Positions 25,367 to 33,821 are shown, counted from the first letter of the stretch. The stretch: 54,602 nucleotides of DNA from Candidatus Faecousia faecavium (GCA_018712645.1 DVGO01000015.1:1-54602), one strand, 5' to 3'. Translations and numbers: made by a program. Notes: generated by a model not told the origin, from the letters alone.

Positions 25367-26112
25367 AATTACTGGGACTGGAATTTTACAAATGCCGCCG
25401 ACGGAAAATTGTCCTGGTATGCGCCACAATGCTGGCAGTGGAGCTGATCTGGATGTGCGTTTTTTTGACCCGTCAGGATGCGGAGAATCTGCAGCAGGGT
25501 TGGATGCTTCTAATATACAACCTGATAATTGTAGACGCCATTGTCCTTCCCCTAAGCGTCGCCACGCTGGCCAGCCGGAATTGCGAACTGGAACATAAAG
25601 GCAGTACCTGGAAGCTTTTGGAAACCATGGTTCCGCCGGGAAGGCTTTATACGACGAAGCTTTGCTGGGGCGCCCTGGTGCTGGCACTGCTTCTGATGAT
25701 ACGCGCAGGACTCTTCTTGGCGGTAGGTGTGTACAGCCAGTTTCCCGGCCCGATTCCCTGGGGGTGGATGGGATTGCTTACCTTTGTTTCCTGGGCGGTG
25801 TCCATGATGGTATATGCCCTCCAGCAGGGTCTTTCCCTTCGATTTGTCAACCAAGCAGCGGCCCTGGTATGCGGTATCTCGGGAAGCTTTCTGGGGCTCC
25901 TGTCCATGCTATTTCCCGCATGGCTGAAACGGTGTGTACCCTGGGGGTATTATGGGCTTCTGAGTTTTGTTGGCATGGACTGGGAACCTGCCACTGGTGT
26001 AACCAGATTTTATTGGCTCTGGCCCCAGGCTGCGGATGCAGCGCTGCTGGCAGTTTGGGCCGCGTTGTTTCTGGCAGCAGGCCGGACGCTATTTGTAAAT
26101 AAGGAGGTATAA
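25363..26112 (+). CDS. Lantibiotic-immunity-type ABC permease (MutE/EpiE group)
   Basis: 249 residues with six predicted membrane helices and the N terminus KLLGLEFYKCRRRKIVLVC, close to the KAExxKxxR pattern of this permease group. It starts at GTG 25363, overlapping the ATPase stop (GTGA), which fixes the start. The second, similar permease begins 3 bases after its end, so the complex is probably one ATPase dimer with two different permeases, as in EpiFEG, MutFEG and SpaFEG. No bacteriocin structural gene is adjacent, so this is a resistance rather than a self-immunity setting. Confidence 0.87.
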   Translation: MKLLGLEFYKCRRRKIVLVCATMLAVELIWMCVFLTRQDAENLQQGWMLLIYNLIIVDAIVLPLSVATLASRNCELEHKGSTWKLLETMVPPGRLYTTKLCWGALVLALLLMIRAGLFLAVGVYSQFPGPIPWGWMGLLTFVSWAVSMMVYALQQGLSLRFVNQAAALVCGISGSFLGLLSMLFPAWLKRCVPWGYYGLLSFVGMDWEPATGVTRFYWLWPQAADAALLAVWAALFLAAGRTLFVNKEV

Positions 26113-26115
26113 ACG

Positions 26116-26844
26116 ATGCTTCTGCGATGCTTGAAAGCAGAACTGCAAAAATGCCGCCGCTCACCGGTATGGCTGGCGTTTCTGATGCTGCCAATTTTCC
26201 CCGCCGTCTTGGGAACCGGGAATTATCTTGCCAATCTGGAGGTGCTGGACAATGGATGGTACAGCCTGTGGAGCCAGCATACCCTGTTCTGCTCCACCTT
26301 TTTCCTTCCTGCTCTGCTGGGTGTATTCTGCGCCTGGCAGTGGCGGCTGGAACATTGGGATCATAACTGGAACAGTTTTCTCACCGCTCCCGTACCGGTG
26401 GGATGTTTATACGGAGCCAAACTGATTCTAGCAGCTGGGATGTCCCTTCTGGCGCAAGTCTGTATTGGGGTGCTGTTTCTGCTCAGCGGAAAAATGGCAG
26501 GCATAACTGCTCCCGTGCCGCCGGAATTGCTGCAGTGGCTGCTATGGGGCGCAGTGGGAGGAATTTCTGTGTGTGCGGTGCAGCTCTTTTTCAGCCTGGT
26601 GATTCGGGCCTTTGCCCCGCCGGTAGCCATGGGCTTAATCGGTGGTATTCTGGGGCTTTTAATGACCGCTCAGGGTCTGGGGTACGCTTTCCCCTACTCC
26701 CTGCTGTGCCTGGGAATGCGGGCCAATAATCCCCAGATGAAGCTGCAGATACTTCCCTTTTTCTTCTCTGCTCTGATCTATACCGCGGTATTTGCCATCT
26801 TAGCTGTGGGATATATTCGTCGGTGGGATGCGGCAGCGGAATAG
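26116..26844 (+). CDS. Lantibiotic-immunity-type ABC permease (MutG/EpiG group)
   Basis: 242 residues, six predicted helices, N terminus LLRCLKAELQKCRRSPVWLAFLMLPIFPAVLGTGNY, the standard opening of MutG-like permeases. WSLWSQHTLFCSTFF-type residues (here YSLWSQHTLF) and HWDHNWNSFLTAPVP are also typical of the group. AAGGAGG at 26101-26107 supports the ATG. It is third in the operon and is followed by a hairpin terminator at 26901. It works with the 24455 ATPase and the 25363 permease. Confidence 0.87.
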   Translation: MLLRCLKAELQKCRRSPVWLAFLMLPIFPAVLGTGNYLANLEVLDNGWYSLWSQHTLFCSTFFLPALLGVFCAWQWRLEHWDHNWNSFLTAPVPVGCLYGAKLILAAGMSLLAQVCIGVLFLLSGKMAGITAPVPPELLQWLLWGAVGGISVCAVQLFFSLVIRAFAPPVAMGLIGGILGLLMTAQGLGYAFPYSLLCLGMRANNPQMKLQILPFFFSALIYTAVFAILAVGYIRRWDAAAE

Positions 26845-26900
26845 GAGCGAAATTGCCTTTCAACGATTTCCATATCATCTTCATCTCTGGACAACCTGAC

Positions 26901-26934
26901 AAAACGCCGCAAGGATATTCTGCGGCGTTTTGCT
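26901..26934. terminator. Terminator of the lantibiotic-type ABC operon
   Basis: AAAACGCCGCA/TGCGGCGTTTT, 11 perfect pairs around a 9-base loop, T-run on either strand. Confidence 0.85.
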
Positions 26935-26941
26935 GTTCGTA

Positions 26942-26970
26942 TTGATTTCACGCCGGACAAACACTATAAT
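26942..26970 (+). promoter_or_regulatory. Promoter of the second two-component operon
   Basis: TTGATT, 17 bases, TATAAT, 45 bases before the response-regulator start. Confidence 0.75.
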
Positions 26971-27015
26971 GAGATTATCGAGTTTGCTTACCGAACGAGG
27001 ATGCGAGGCTGAAGT

Positions 27016-27699
27016 ATGAAACACATTTTATTATTGGAAGACGATGAATCCTTGGGCCGTGGCATTGCCATGGCATTGGAATCTTCTCAGTTGGCGGTCA
27101 GACGGTGTACTTCCTTGGCTCAGGCGGAAGAATTGCTGGAAACGGGGCGGTTTGACCTGCTGATTCTGGACATCAATCTGCCTGACGGCAGCGGTCTGGA
27201 CCTGCTGCGCAAGCGCAGAGAAAGCGGCGACACTACCCCCATCATCCTACTCACCGCCAAGGATCTGGAGCTAGACGAGGTGACCGGGCTTGAAGCCGGA
27301 GCGGATGACTACATTACCAAACCTTTCTCTTTGGCGGTGCTTCGGGCCAGGGTCGCTGCCCAGCTGCGCCGGGAACAGAAAAAGCCTGCCGGAGTGCTGA
27401 CGTTTGGACCGTTTACCTTTGACTTTGAACGGATGGATTTTCGCCGGGACGGTACTGCGGTGGAACTGTCCAAAACCGAGCAAAAGCTTTTACGCCTGCT
27501 GGTAGAAAACCGGGGACGTACCCTGAGCCGGAATCAGCTGCTGGATGGCGTATGGACGGATGGGGCTGAGTATGTGGAAGAAAACGCCCTGTCTGTTACC
27601 GTGAAACGGCTGCGCAGCAAGTTGGAAGCGGACCCTTCCCGTCCGGAATACCTGAAAACGGTATATGGCATCGGTTATACTTGGGCGGTGAAACCATGA
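27016..27699 (+). CDS. OmpR/PhoB-family response regulator, second system
   Basis: 227 residues. Receiver domain with E8-D9-D10, phospho-acceptor D52 (LILDINLPDGSG), and DDYITKPFSLAVLRARV; winged helix with VELSKTEQKLLRLLVENRGRTLSRNQLLDGVW and NALSVTVKRLRSKLE ... KTVYGIGYTW. It resembles BceR/VanR-type regulators. The kinase ATG overlaps its stop (ATGATG). The ABC transporter genes 1.8 kb downstream, on the same strand, have dyads in their leader and are the likely target. Confidence 0.95.
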   Translation: MKHILLLEDDESLGRGIAMALESSQLAVRRCTSLAQAEELLETGRFDLLILDINLPDGSGLDLLRKRRESGDTTPIILLTAKDLELDEVTGLEAGADDYITKPFSLAVLRARVAAQLRREQKKPAGVLTFGPFTFDFERMDFRRDGTAVELSKTEQKLLRLLVENRGRTLSRNQLLDGVWTDGAEYVEENALSVTVKRLRSKLEADPSRPEYLKTVYGIGYTWAVKP

Positions 27700-28595
27700 T
27701 GGGATATATTGTGACAGGAATCGCCCTGACCGTTGCGTTGGCGGTAGTGATTTACAGCCGGTGGCGGACAGGGCGCACCATAAAGCGGCTGGATGCCATG
27801 TTTACCGCTGCCACCAACGGGACCTTCCTGGAAACACAGTTTGATGAAACCAATCTTTCCGCCCTGGAAAGCCGGGTACGGCGGTATCTGACAGCCAGTG
27901 CCCTGTCAGCCCGGAATGTCCAGGAACAAAAAGACCAGATCAGTACCCTGATTTCGGATATTTCCCACCAGACCAAAACCCCGGTAGCCAATCTGCAGCT
28001 GTATGCCCAGCTGTTGGAAGAACAGCCTCTGACAGAGCAGGAGCGAAGCTGTGCACAGGCCATTTCCTCCCAAGCAGAAAAGCTGCAAACGCTGATTGAA
28101 GCGCTGGTAAAAACGTCCCGGCTGGAAACGGGCATTCTTTCCCTGCATCCGCAGCCAGGGGAACTTTCCCCCATGGTGCAGCGGGCAGCAGCCCAATATG
28201 CCCCCAAAGCTTCCGAGAAGCAAGTTACCCTGACGCTGAAAAATACAGAGGGCAACGCCTGCTTTGATCCCAAATGGACGGAAGAAGCGCTGTGCAATCT
28301 ACTGGATAATGCAGTTAAATATGCCCCTTCCGGCGGCACGGTTTCGGTAGATGTCAAACAATATGAGCTGTTCTGCGCCATTCGGGTATCGGATACCGGC
28401 CCGGGGATTCCGGAAGCGGAACAGGCCAAAATTTTCGGACGATTCTACCGAGCATCCCATGCCTATCAGGAAGAAGGGGTGGGCATCGGCCTGTACCTGA
28501 CACGGCAGATTGCCCAGAAGCAAGGCGGCTATGTAAAAGTAGAAAGCAGTGCCGAAAAAGGAAGCACCTTTGCCTTGTATCTTCCCCGGGAATAA
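27696..28595 (+). CDS. Histidine kinase with a single membrane helix and no sensor domain
   Basis: 299 residues. A single N-terminal helix (MMGYIVTGIALTVALAVVIY) is followed at once by a short coiled linker and the kinase core: SDISHQTKTPVANLQLYAQLLEE with H91, N box NLLDNAVKYAPSG, G1 VSDTGPGIP, F box FGRFYR and G2 GVGIGLYLTR. With no outer domain it cannot bind an external ligand by itself; kinases of this style often receive the signal through a partner transporter, as BceS does from BceAB, and a BceAB-like transporter lies downstream. The start overlaps the regulator stop; a TTG at 27681 is in frame but unneeded. Confidence 0.92.
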   Translation: MMGYIVTGIALTVALAVVIYSRWRTGRTIKRLDAMFTAATNGTFLETQFDETNLSALESRVRRYLTASALSARNVQEQKDQISTLISDISHQTKTPVANLQLYAQLLEEQPLTEQERSCAQAISSQAEKLQTLIEALVKTSRLETGILSLHPQPGELSPMVQRAAAQYAPKASEKQVTLTLKNTEGNACFDPKWTEEALCNLLDNAVKYAPSGGTVSVDVKQYELFCAIRVSDTGPGIPEAEQAKIFGRFYRASHAYQEEGVGIGLYLTRQIAQKQGGYVKVESSAEKGSTFALYLPRE

Positions 28596-28625
28596 GACAA
28601 GAAATCCATGCAGGAGGCAAACCCT

Positions 28626-29357
28626 ATGACAAACGAATATGAAAATGACCATTTTTTTGAAGCTTATGCCCAGATGCCCCGGAGCAAGGAAGGGCTTTCC
28701 GCAGCGGGAGAATGGCATCAGCTGAAACCCCTGTTTCCGCCTCTGGAAGGAAAATCCGTGCTGGATTTGGGATGCGGATACGGATGGCACTGTAAGTTCG
28801 CATCCGAGCAGGGCGCAAAGGAAGTACTGGGAATTGACCTGAGTCAAAAAATGATTGCTCAGGCCCAGCAGCGCAGCAAGGGTGATGGAATTACTTACTG
28901 CGTCTGCGGAATCGAAGAATATGAGTATCCCCAGAGCAGATGGGACTGCGTGGTTTCCAATCTGGCGCTGCACTACATTGAAAATCTAGATGCCGTGTTT
29001 CAGAATGTGTACCGGACGCTGAAGCCGGGCGGGATATTCCTGTTCAACATCGAACATCCTGCTTTCACTGCCGGAGTCAATCAGGATTGGGAGTATGCTC
29101 CCGACGGGACACCCAAGTATTGGCCCATTGACAATTACTTCCTGCCCGGTGAGCGGATTACGAACTTCTTAGGCTGCCAGGTGCATAAGCAGCATCATAC
29201 CCTGACCCAAATTCTGATGGGGTTGCTGCGCAATGGATTTGTGCTGGAAGTGGTGGAGGAAGCCATGCCTTCCCCGCAGATGCTGGAGATCCCCGGTATG
29301 CGCGACGAACTGCGCCGTCCTATGATGCTGCTGGTTCGCTCCAGGAAAGAAGCCTGA
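28626..29357 (+). CDS. Class I SAM-dependent methyltransferase
   Basis: 243 residues with a Rossmann-type methyltransferase fold. Motif I is VLDLGCGYGWHCKFA (45-59), then GIDLSQKMIAQAQ, WDCVVSNLALHYI (motif II/post) and LKPGGIFLFNIEHPAF. It resembles the UbiE/Methyltransf_11 group, small-molecule enzymes of undetermined substrate. AGGAGG at 28612-28617 supports the ATG at 28626 over the in-frame ATG at 28608. It starts 30 bases after the kinase stop and is probably co-transcribed with the two-component genes, unusual company for a methyltransferase; a role in modifying an antibiotic or a wall precursor is only a guess. Confidence 0.88.
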   Translation: MTNEYENDHFFEAYAQMPRSKEGLSAAGEWHQLKPLFPPLEGKSVLDLGCGYGWHCKFASEQGAKEVLGIDLSQKMIAQAQQRSKGDGITYCVCGIEEYEYPQSRWDCVVSNLALHYIENLDAVFQNVYRTLKPGGIFLFNIEHPAFTAGVNQDWEYAPDGTPKYWPIDNYFLPGERITNFLGCQVHKQHHTLTQILMGLLRNGFVLEVVEEAMPSPQMLEIPGMRDELRRPMMLLVRSRKEA

Positions 29358-29383
29358 GGGTAATTTCCGGAACTTCTGTCAAA

Positions 29384-29403
29384 ACTGTCACATTCTTGAC
29401 AGT
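29384..29403 (+). promoter_or_regulatory. ACTGTCA/TGACAGT dyad overlapping a TTGACA -35 box
   Basis: Seven-base perfect arms with a 6-base centre. The right arm contains TTGACA (29396-29401), a consensus -35 box, and a third half site CTGTCA lies at 29376-29381. A good -10 at 16-18 bases is not obvious. This is a likely binding site for a response regulator controlling the ABC genes at 29478. Confidence 0.5.
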
Positions 29404-29424
29404 ACCAGGAAAGATTTCGGTGGT

Positions 29425-29458
29425 AAAGTCTGTATTGTCAAAAGACAGTACAGACTTT
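29425..29458 (+). promoter_or_regulatory. Strong leader hairpin before the BceAB-like ABC genes
   Basis: AAAGTCTGTA (29425-29434) pairs with TACAGACTTT (29449-29458). The inner TGTC/GACA pairs too, giving 15 pairs with one T-G wobble and loop AAAA. TTTTC follows, then the ribosome site of the next gene. It could be a terminator for the methyltransferase transcript, an attenuator, or a DNA operator. Confidence 0.55.
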
Positions 29459-29477
29459 TCTACATCAGGAGGACAAT

Positions 29478-30146
29478 ATGGCAATTCTGCAAACCAAAGA
29501 CCTGAAAAAGTACTATGGCTCCGGGGATACCCAGGTAAAGGCCCTGGACGGAGTGAACCTGAGCGTGGAACAAGGAGAATTTGTGGCCATTGTGGGCACC
29601 TCCGGTTCCGGAAAGTCCACCCTGCTGCACATGCTGGGCGGGCTGGATCGTCCCACCTCCGGCAGCGTCATGGTGGACGGCAAGGATATTTTTTCTTTGA
29701 AAGATGAAGCCCTGACCATTTTCCGCCGGAGAAAAATCGGCTTTGTGTTCCAGTCGTACAACCTGGTTCCGGTGCTCAGCGTATGGGAAAACATCATCCT
29801 GCCCATTCAGCTGGACGGGAACAAGGTGGATACGGAATATGTCCACAAGGTAATCGAAACCCTTGGCTTGGAGAAGAAACTGAAAAATCTGCCCAATCAG
29901 CTCTCCGGCGGTCAGCAGCAGCGGGTCGCCATCGCCCGGGCGCTGGCAGCCAAACCTGCCATTGTGCTGGCAGATGAGCCTACCGGCAATCTGGACAGCA
30001 GAACCAGCCAGGATGTGCTGAGCCTGATGAAGGTAACCGGGCAGAAATTCTCCCAGACCATGGTGATGATTACCCACAATGAAGAGATCGCCCAAATGGC
30101 CGACCGGATCGTCCGCATTGAGGACGGCCGGATTGTGACACGGTAA
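29478..30146 (+). CDS. ABC transporter ATPase, MacB/BceA type
   Basis: 222 residues, the typical size for a stand-alone ATPase partnering an FtsX-type permease. Walker A GTSGSGKST near residues 40-48, Q-loop FVFQSYNLVPVLSVWENI, signature LSGGQQQRVAIARAL, Walker B VLADEPTGNLDS and MITHNEEIAQMADRI. AGGAGG stands 7 bases before the ATG. The permease gene begins 12 bases after its stop. BceA-type units use mechanotransmission by the permease to free lipid II-cycle targets from peptide antibiotics; that function is inferred from the family and the upstream two-component genes. Confidence 0.95.
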   Translation: MAILQTKDLKKYYGSGDTQVKALDGVNLSVEQGEFVAIVGTSGSGKSTLLHMLGGLDRPTSGSVMVDGKDIFSLKDEALTIFRRRKIGFVFQSYNLVPVLSVWENIILPIQLDGNKVDTEYVHKVIETLGLEKKLKNLPNQLSGGQQQRVAIARALAAKPAIVLADEPTGNLDSRTSQDVLSLMKVTGQKFSQTMVMITHNEEIAQMADRIVRIEDGRIVTR

Positions 30147-30158
30147 GGGGGAAACAAG

Positions 30159-32804
30159 ATGAATGTCTCCAATCGTGGGTGCATCCGCAGACTGAGCCTG
30201 CGGGCACTGCGGGCAAACCGCACCCGGAATCTGGTAGCCATTATCGCCATTGCCCTGACAACCATGCTGTTTACCTCTTTGTTTACCATTACCCTGTCCA
30301 TCAACGAAGGCTTCCAGCAGAGCAATTTTCGCCAGGCGGGAGGCTGGAGCCACGGCGGTTTCAAGTACCTGACGGAAGATCAGTTTGAAGAGTTGCGAGA
30401 GGACCCGCTGATCTCCCAATGGGGCCTGCGGCGTTTCCTGGGAATGCCCATGGACGTTCCCTTCAACAAATCCCACGTGGAGGTGGGCTATTCCGATGCC
30501 AATCAGGCACACTGGATGTACTGTGACCCCGTCCAAGGCCGTCTGCCCCAGGAAGATACCAACGAAGCTGCCACCGACACCCATGTACTGGAATTGCTGG
30601 GGGTAGCGCCGGAGTTGGGAGCAGAATTTACCGTCACCTTCTATGTAGACGGTCACGAAACAACCCAGACCTTCACCCTTTGCGGTTGGTGGGAGTATGA
30701 CGAAGCCATCGTGGCCAACCATATCCTCATTCCAGAAAGCCGGGTAAATGCCGTGCTGGAAGAGGTTGGGGTAACGCCCCCCGGAAGCGATGGTATGACC
30801 GGCACCTGGAACCTGGATGTGATGCTCAAGCATGGCGCCCGCTCCATTGCTGCGGACATTGAGGAAATTCTGTCCAATCACGGCTATCAGAGCGAAAGCC
30901 GGGACGATAATTATATTGCCATCGGAGTCAACTGGGGATATACCGGGGCCCAGCTTTCGGAAAATCTGGATTTCGGAATGGGGTTGGTGCTTGCCGGAAT
31001 TCTGCTGCTCATTCTGTTTACCGGATATCTGATTATCTACAACGTGTTCCAGATTTCAGTGGCGGGAGACATCCGGTTCTATGGCCTGCTGAAAACCATC
31101 GGCACCACCCCCCGGCAGATCCGGCGGATTATCCGCACACAAGCTCTTTTGTTGTCTGCGGCCGGTATCCCCTTGGGATTGGTGTTGGGATGGTTATTGG
31201 GCGGTGTGCTCACGCCGGTAATTGTGGCCCAGCTCGATGCCGTTACCGCTGTGGTGTCGGTAAACCCGGCCATCTTTGTGGGGTCGGCAGTGTTTGCGCT
31301 GATAACGGTACTGATTTCCTGCCGCCGCCCGGGACGGATTGCTGGCAAGGTATCTGCTGTGGAAGCGGTGCGCTACACGGAGGGAAAGGTTTCCAACCGG
31401 AAAGAAAAGCGGGATGGCAAAGGCGTGTCCCTGCTGTCCATGGCCTGGGCCAACCTGGGACGCAGCCGGGGCAAGACCGTGATTACAATTTTGTCCTTGT
31501 CTCTGGCGGTGGTGCTGCTGACGATGACGGTCACTTTTGCCCGTGGATTTGACATGGACAAATATTTGGCCTATTTTACCGCCAGCGATTTCCTGGTGGC
31601 GGATGCGCAGAAATTTCAGGTCAGCGGCAGCTATTTTCATCCGGACATGGATGTGACCCAGGATGTCATGGATTCGATTCGTACCCAGGGCGGCATCACA
31701 GGAAGCGGCAAAGTCTATGGTCAAACATTTAACGCCCAGGAATTTATCACCGAAGAGTATTACCGTACACTTTACGGTCAATGGTCGACTCAGGAAGAGA
31801 TCGACAGCATGCTCCTCTTCGCAGAACGAACAGAGGACGGACGGATCGCTGACAGGGTTCAGCTCTACGGAATGGAGTCCTTTGCTCTGGAGCGTCTGAC
31901 GGTATTAGAGGGTGATTTGAGCAAGCTGGAAGAACCCGGAGGAAACTATGTGGCCGCTGTTTACTCCGATGATGACTATGGAAATCCGGAGTTGGACAGC
32001 CACTGGGCCAAATTGGGAGATACCGTGACCATCCGGTATGTGGAAGAATACGAGTACTACGATCCGTTTACCGGTGAAGTCCGTACTTCCTGGGAGAACG
32101 GGGCAGTAATTGCCAGCCGAGCAGTGAAATATCGGGATGTAACGTACACTGTAGCGGCCCTGGTGACAGTTCCTACCCCCCTTTCTTACCGTTACTATGG
32201 CGCTGACGAGTTCATTATGAACGACCAAACCTTCATCCGAGACAGCGGCACCGACAATGTCATGTACTATGCCTTTGATACCACCCCGGAAGCCAATGCC
32301 GCTATGGAGGCTTTTTTGCGGGACTACACAGAAAATCAAAATCCCCAGTTCGACTACGAAAGTAAGGCAACCTATGCCGGGGAATTTGAAAGCTTCAGGA
32401 GTATGTTCCTGCTGTTGGGCGGAGCGCTGAGCTTCATCGTGGGGCTGGTGGGAGTGCTGAACTTCTTCAACGCCATCCTCACCGGAATCACCGCTCGCCA
32501 TCGGGAATTGGCGGTGCTGCAATCCATCGGCATGACGGCCCGGCAGCTGCGCACCATGCTGGCACTGGAAGGTCTGCTCTATACCCTGGGGGCCGCTGCT
32601 CTAGCGCTGGTTCTGATTGTGGCTACTGCCCCGTTCCTGGGTCCGTCCCTCAACGCTTTGATTTGGTTCTTCACCTATCGCTTCACCATCTGGCCCATTG
32701 CTGTGGTGCTGCCGGTATTTGCGGTACTGGGCATTGTCATCCCGGTACTCAGCAGCCGGGCAGCCCAGCGCTACAGCGTGGTAGAACGACTGCGTCAAGA
32801 ATAA
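30159..32804 (+). CDS. FtsX-domain ABC permease with two large outer loops
   Basis: 881 residues. An N-terminal helix (NLVAIIAIALTTMLFTSLFTITLS), an outer domain of about 230 residues, three helices ending near residue 385, a fifth helix (GKTVITILSLSLAVVLLTMTVTFARGF), a second outer domain of about 290 residues and three C-terminal helices closing with VVLPVFAVLGIVIPVLSSRAAQRYSVVERLR: eight helices and two FtsX modules. BceB has ten helices and one large loop, so this is closer to duplicated MacB/LolE-like permeases of Clostridia. GGGGGAAACAAG precedes the ATG. It pairs with the ATPase at 29478 and is the last gene before a terminator. Confidence 0.92.
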   Translation: MNVSNRGCIRRLSLRALRANRTRNLVAIIAIALTTMLFTSLFTITLSINEGFQQSNFRQAGGWSHGGFKYLTEDQFEELREDPLISQWGLRRFLGMPMDVPFNKSHVEVGYSDANQAHWMYCDPVQGRLPQEDTNEAATDTHVLELLGVAPELGAEFTVTFYVDGHETTQTFTLCGWWEYDEAIVANHILIPESRVNAVLEEVGVTPPGSDGMTGTWNLDVMLKHGARSIAADIEEILSNHGYQSESRDDNYIAIGVNWGYTGAQLSENLDFGMGLVLAGILLLILFTGYLIIYNVFQISVAGDIRFYGLLKTIGTTPRQIRRIIRTQALLLSAAGIPLGLVLGWLLGGVLTPVIVAQLDAVTAVVSVNPAIFVGSAVFALITVLISCRRPGRIAGKVSAVEAVRYTEGKVSNRKEKRDGKGVSLLSMAWANLGRSRGKTVITILSLSLAVVLLTMTVTFARGFDMDKYLAYFTASDFLVADAQKFQVSGSYFHPDMDVTQDVMDSIRTQGGITGSGKVYGQTFNAQEFITEEYYRTLYGQWSTQEEIDSMLLFAERTEDGRIADRVQLYGMESFALERLTVLEGDLSKLEEPGGNYVAAVYSDDDYGNPELDSHWAKLGDTVTIRYVEEYEYYDPFTGEVRTSWENGAVIASRAVKYRDVTYTVAALVTVPTPLSYRYYGADEFIMNDQTFIRDSGTDNVMYYAFDTTPEANAAMEAFLRDYTENQNPQFDYESKATYAGEFESFRSMFLLLGGALSFIVGLVGVLNFFNAILTGITARHRELAVLQSIGMTARQLRTMLALEGLLYTLGAAALALVLIVATAPFLGPSLNALIWFFTYRFTIWPIAVVLPVFAVLGIVIPVLSSRAAQRYSVVERLRQE

Positions 32805-32810
32805 CAAGCA

Positions 32811-32849
32811 AACACCCCTGCAAGTCTATGACTTGTGGGGGTGTTTTTT
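32811..32849 (+). terminator. Terminator of the FtsX-type ABC operon
   Basis: AACACCCC ... GGGGTGTT with further pairing inside (CAAGTC/GACTTG) and a TTTTTTC tail. Confidence 0.92.
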
Positions 32850-32899
32850 CTATTGATGTTTCGAGGGTGCATGATTCCTTCCGTCATTCAGGCAAGGAC

Positions 32900-32928
32900 T
32901 TGTAATTCACACTAACTTCCTGTATAGT
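32900..32928 (+). promoter_or_regulatory. Promoter of the TIGR04076 gene
   Basis: TTGTAA, 17 bases, TATAGT, 56 bases before the start. Confidence 0.6.
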
Positions 32929-32984
32929 AAACCATACAAAGTCGTGCAGTAAGGCAGCTTTCTTGACCAAAAGGAGAGATTACC

Positions 32985-33305
32985 ATGAAAAAAGTCAAAA
33001 TTACCGTGCTGCGGAAGGAGTTTTATCCGGGATATGCAGATGCCTATCTCACCGAAGGCACATCCGTGGGCCCCTGTCCTCTTTTGAACGAGGGAGATAC
33101 CTTTATTTTTGAAGGAAACGCACAGATGCCGGAGGGATTTTGTCCCTGGGCATGGGTGGATATCTATCCCAGCGTCAGCGCAATCTCTTCCGGTGCCAGC
33201 TATACTCCATGGAACAAGCAGGATGGGCAAACCATTGTTTGCTGCACAGATGGCATTCGCCCGGTAGTATTTTGTGTTCAAGCAATCACCGACACAGAGC
33301 CATAG
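32985..33305 (+). CDS. TIGR04076-family small protein
   Basis: 106 residues matching TIGR04076: KKVKITVLRKEFYPGYADAYL, GPCPLLNEGDTFIFEGNAQMPEGFCPWAWVDIYPSV, and the cysteine-bearing end GQTIVCCTDGIRPVVFCVQ. The conserved cysteines (C31, C53 and the CC pair) suggest metal or redox function, but none is established. No signal peptide, so it is cytosolic. AGGAGAG stands before the ATG. The phosphatase gene follows after 48 bases and may share the transcript. Confidence 0.85.
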   Translation: MKKVKITVLRKEFYPGYADAYLTEGTSVGPCPLLNEGDTFIFEGNAQMPEGFCPWAWVDIYPSVSAISSGASYTPWNKQDGQTIVCCTDGIRPVVFCVQAITDTEP

Positions 33306-33353
33306 TATCAGGCGTTTTTTAATTCTTTTTTTGCTCAGAAAGGTTTGTGTAAG

Positions 33354-33809
33354 ATGAAGAAAGTTCTGTTTGTGTGCCATGGAAATATCTGCCGCAGTCC
33401 AATGGCAGAGTATGTGATGAAAGATTTAGTAAAAAAGGCTGGGGTGGAAAATCAGTTTTTGATTGCCTCAGCGGCTACCAGCACCGAAGAAATTGGCAAT
33501 CCAGTCTATCCCCCTGCCCGGCGGAAGCTGGCAGAGCATGGCATTTCCTGCCAGGGGCACGCCGCACGGCAGCTCCAAGCCCAAGATTACCAAAAATACG
33601 ATTTGCTGATTGGCATGGACAACGCCAATATTCGCAATATGCGGCGGATCTGTGGTGGAGACCCGGATGATAAAATTCATCTTCTGATGGACTATGCCGG
33701 TCAGCCCGGCAAAGAAGTGGCCGACCCCTGGTACACCGGGGATTTTGAAACCACCTGGCAGGATGTGCTCAGCGGATGCCGGGGACTTCTGAAAGCACTG
33801 GGCTTTTAA
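33354..33809 (+). CDS. Low-molecular-weight protein tyrosine phosphatase
   Basis: 151 residues. The active-site loop CHGNICRSPMAE (C8, R14, S15) is at the very N terminus as required, and the general acid is in DPWYTGDF near the C terminus. GMDNANIRNM is the conserved middle helix. The ATG at 33354 gives the standard MKKVLFVC start; GAAAGG is about 12 bases upstream, and an in-frame TTG at 33345 is unlikely. It may dephosphorylate tyrosine-phosphorylated proteins or free phosphotyrosine; no partner kinase or capsule gene is nearby. Confidence 0.94.
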   Translation: MKKVLFVCHGNICRSPMAEYVMKDLVKKAGVENQFLIASAATSTEEIGNPVYPPARRKLAEHGISCQGHAARQLQAQDYQKYDLLIGMDNANIRNMRRICGGDPDDKIHLLMDYAGQPGKEVADPWYTGDFETTWQDVLSGCRGLLKALGF

Positions 33810-33821
33810 TGGGATACAGCA

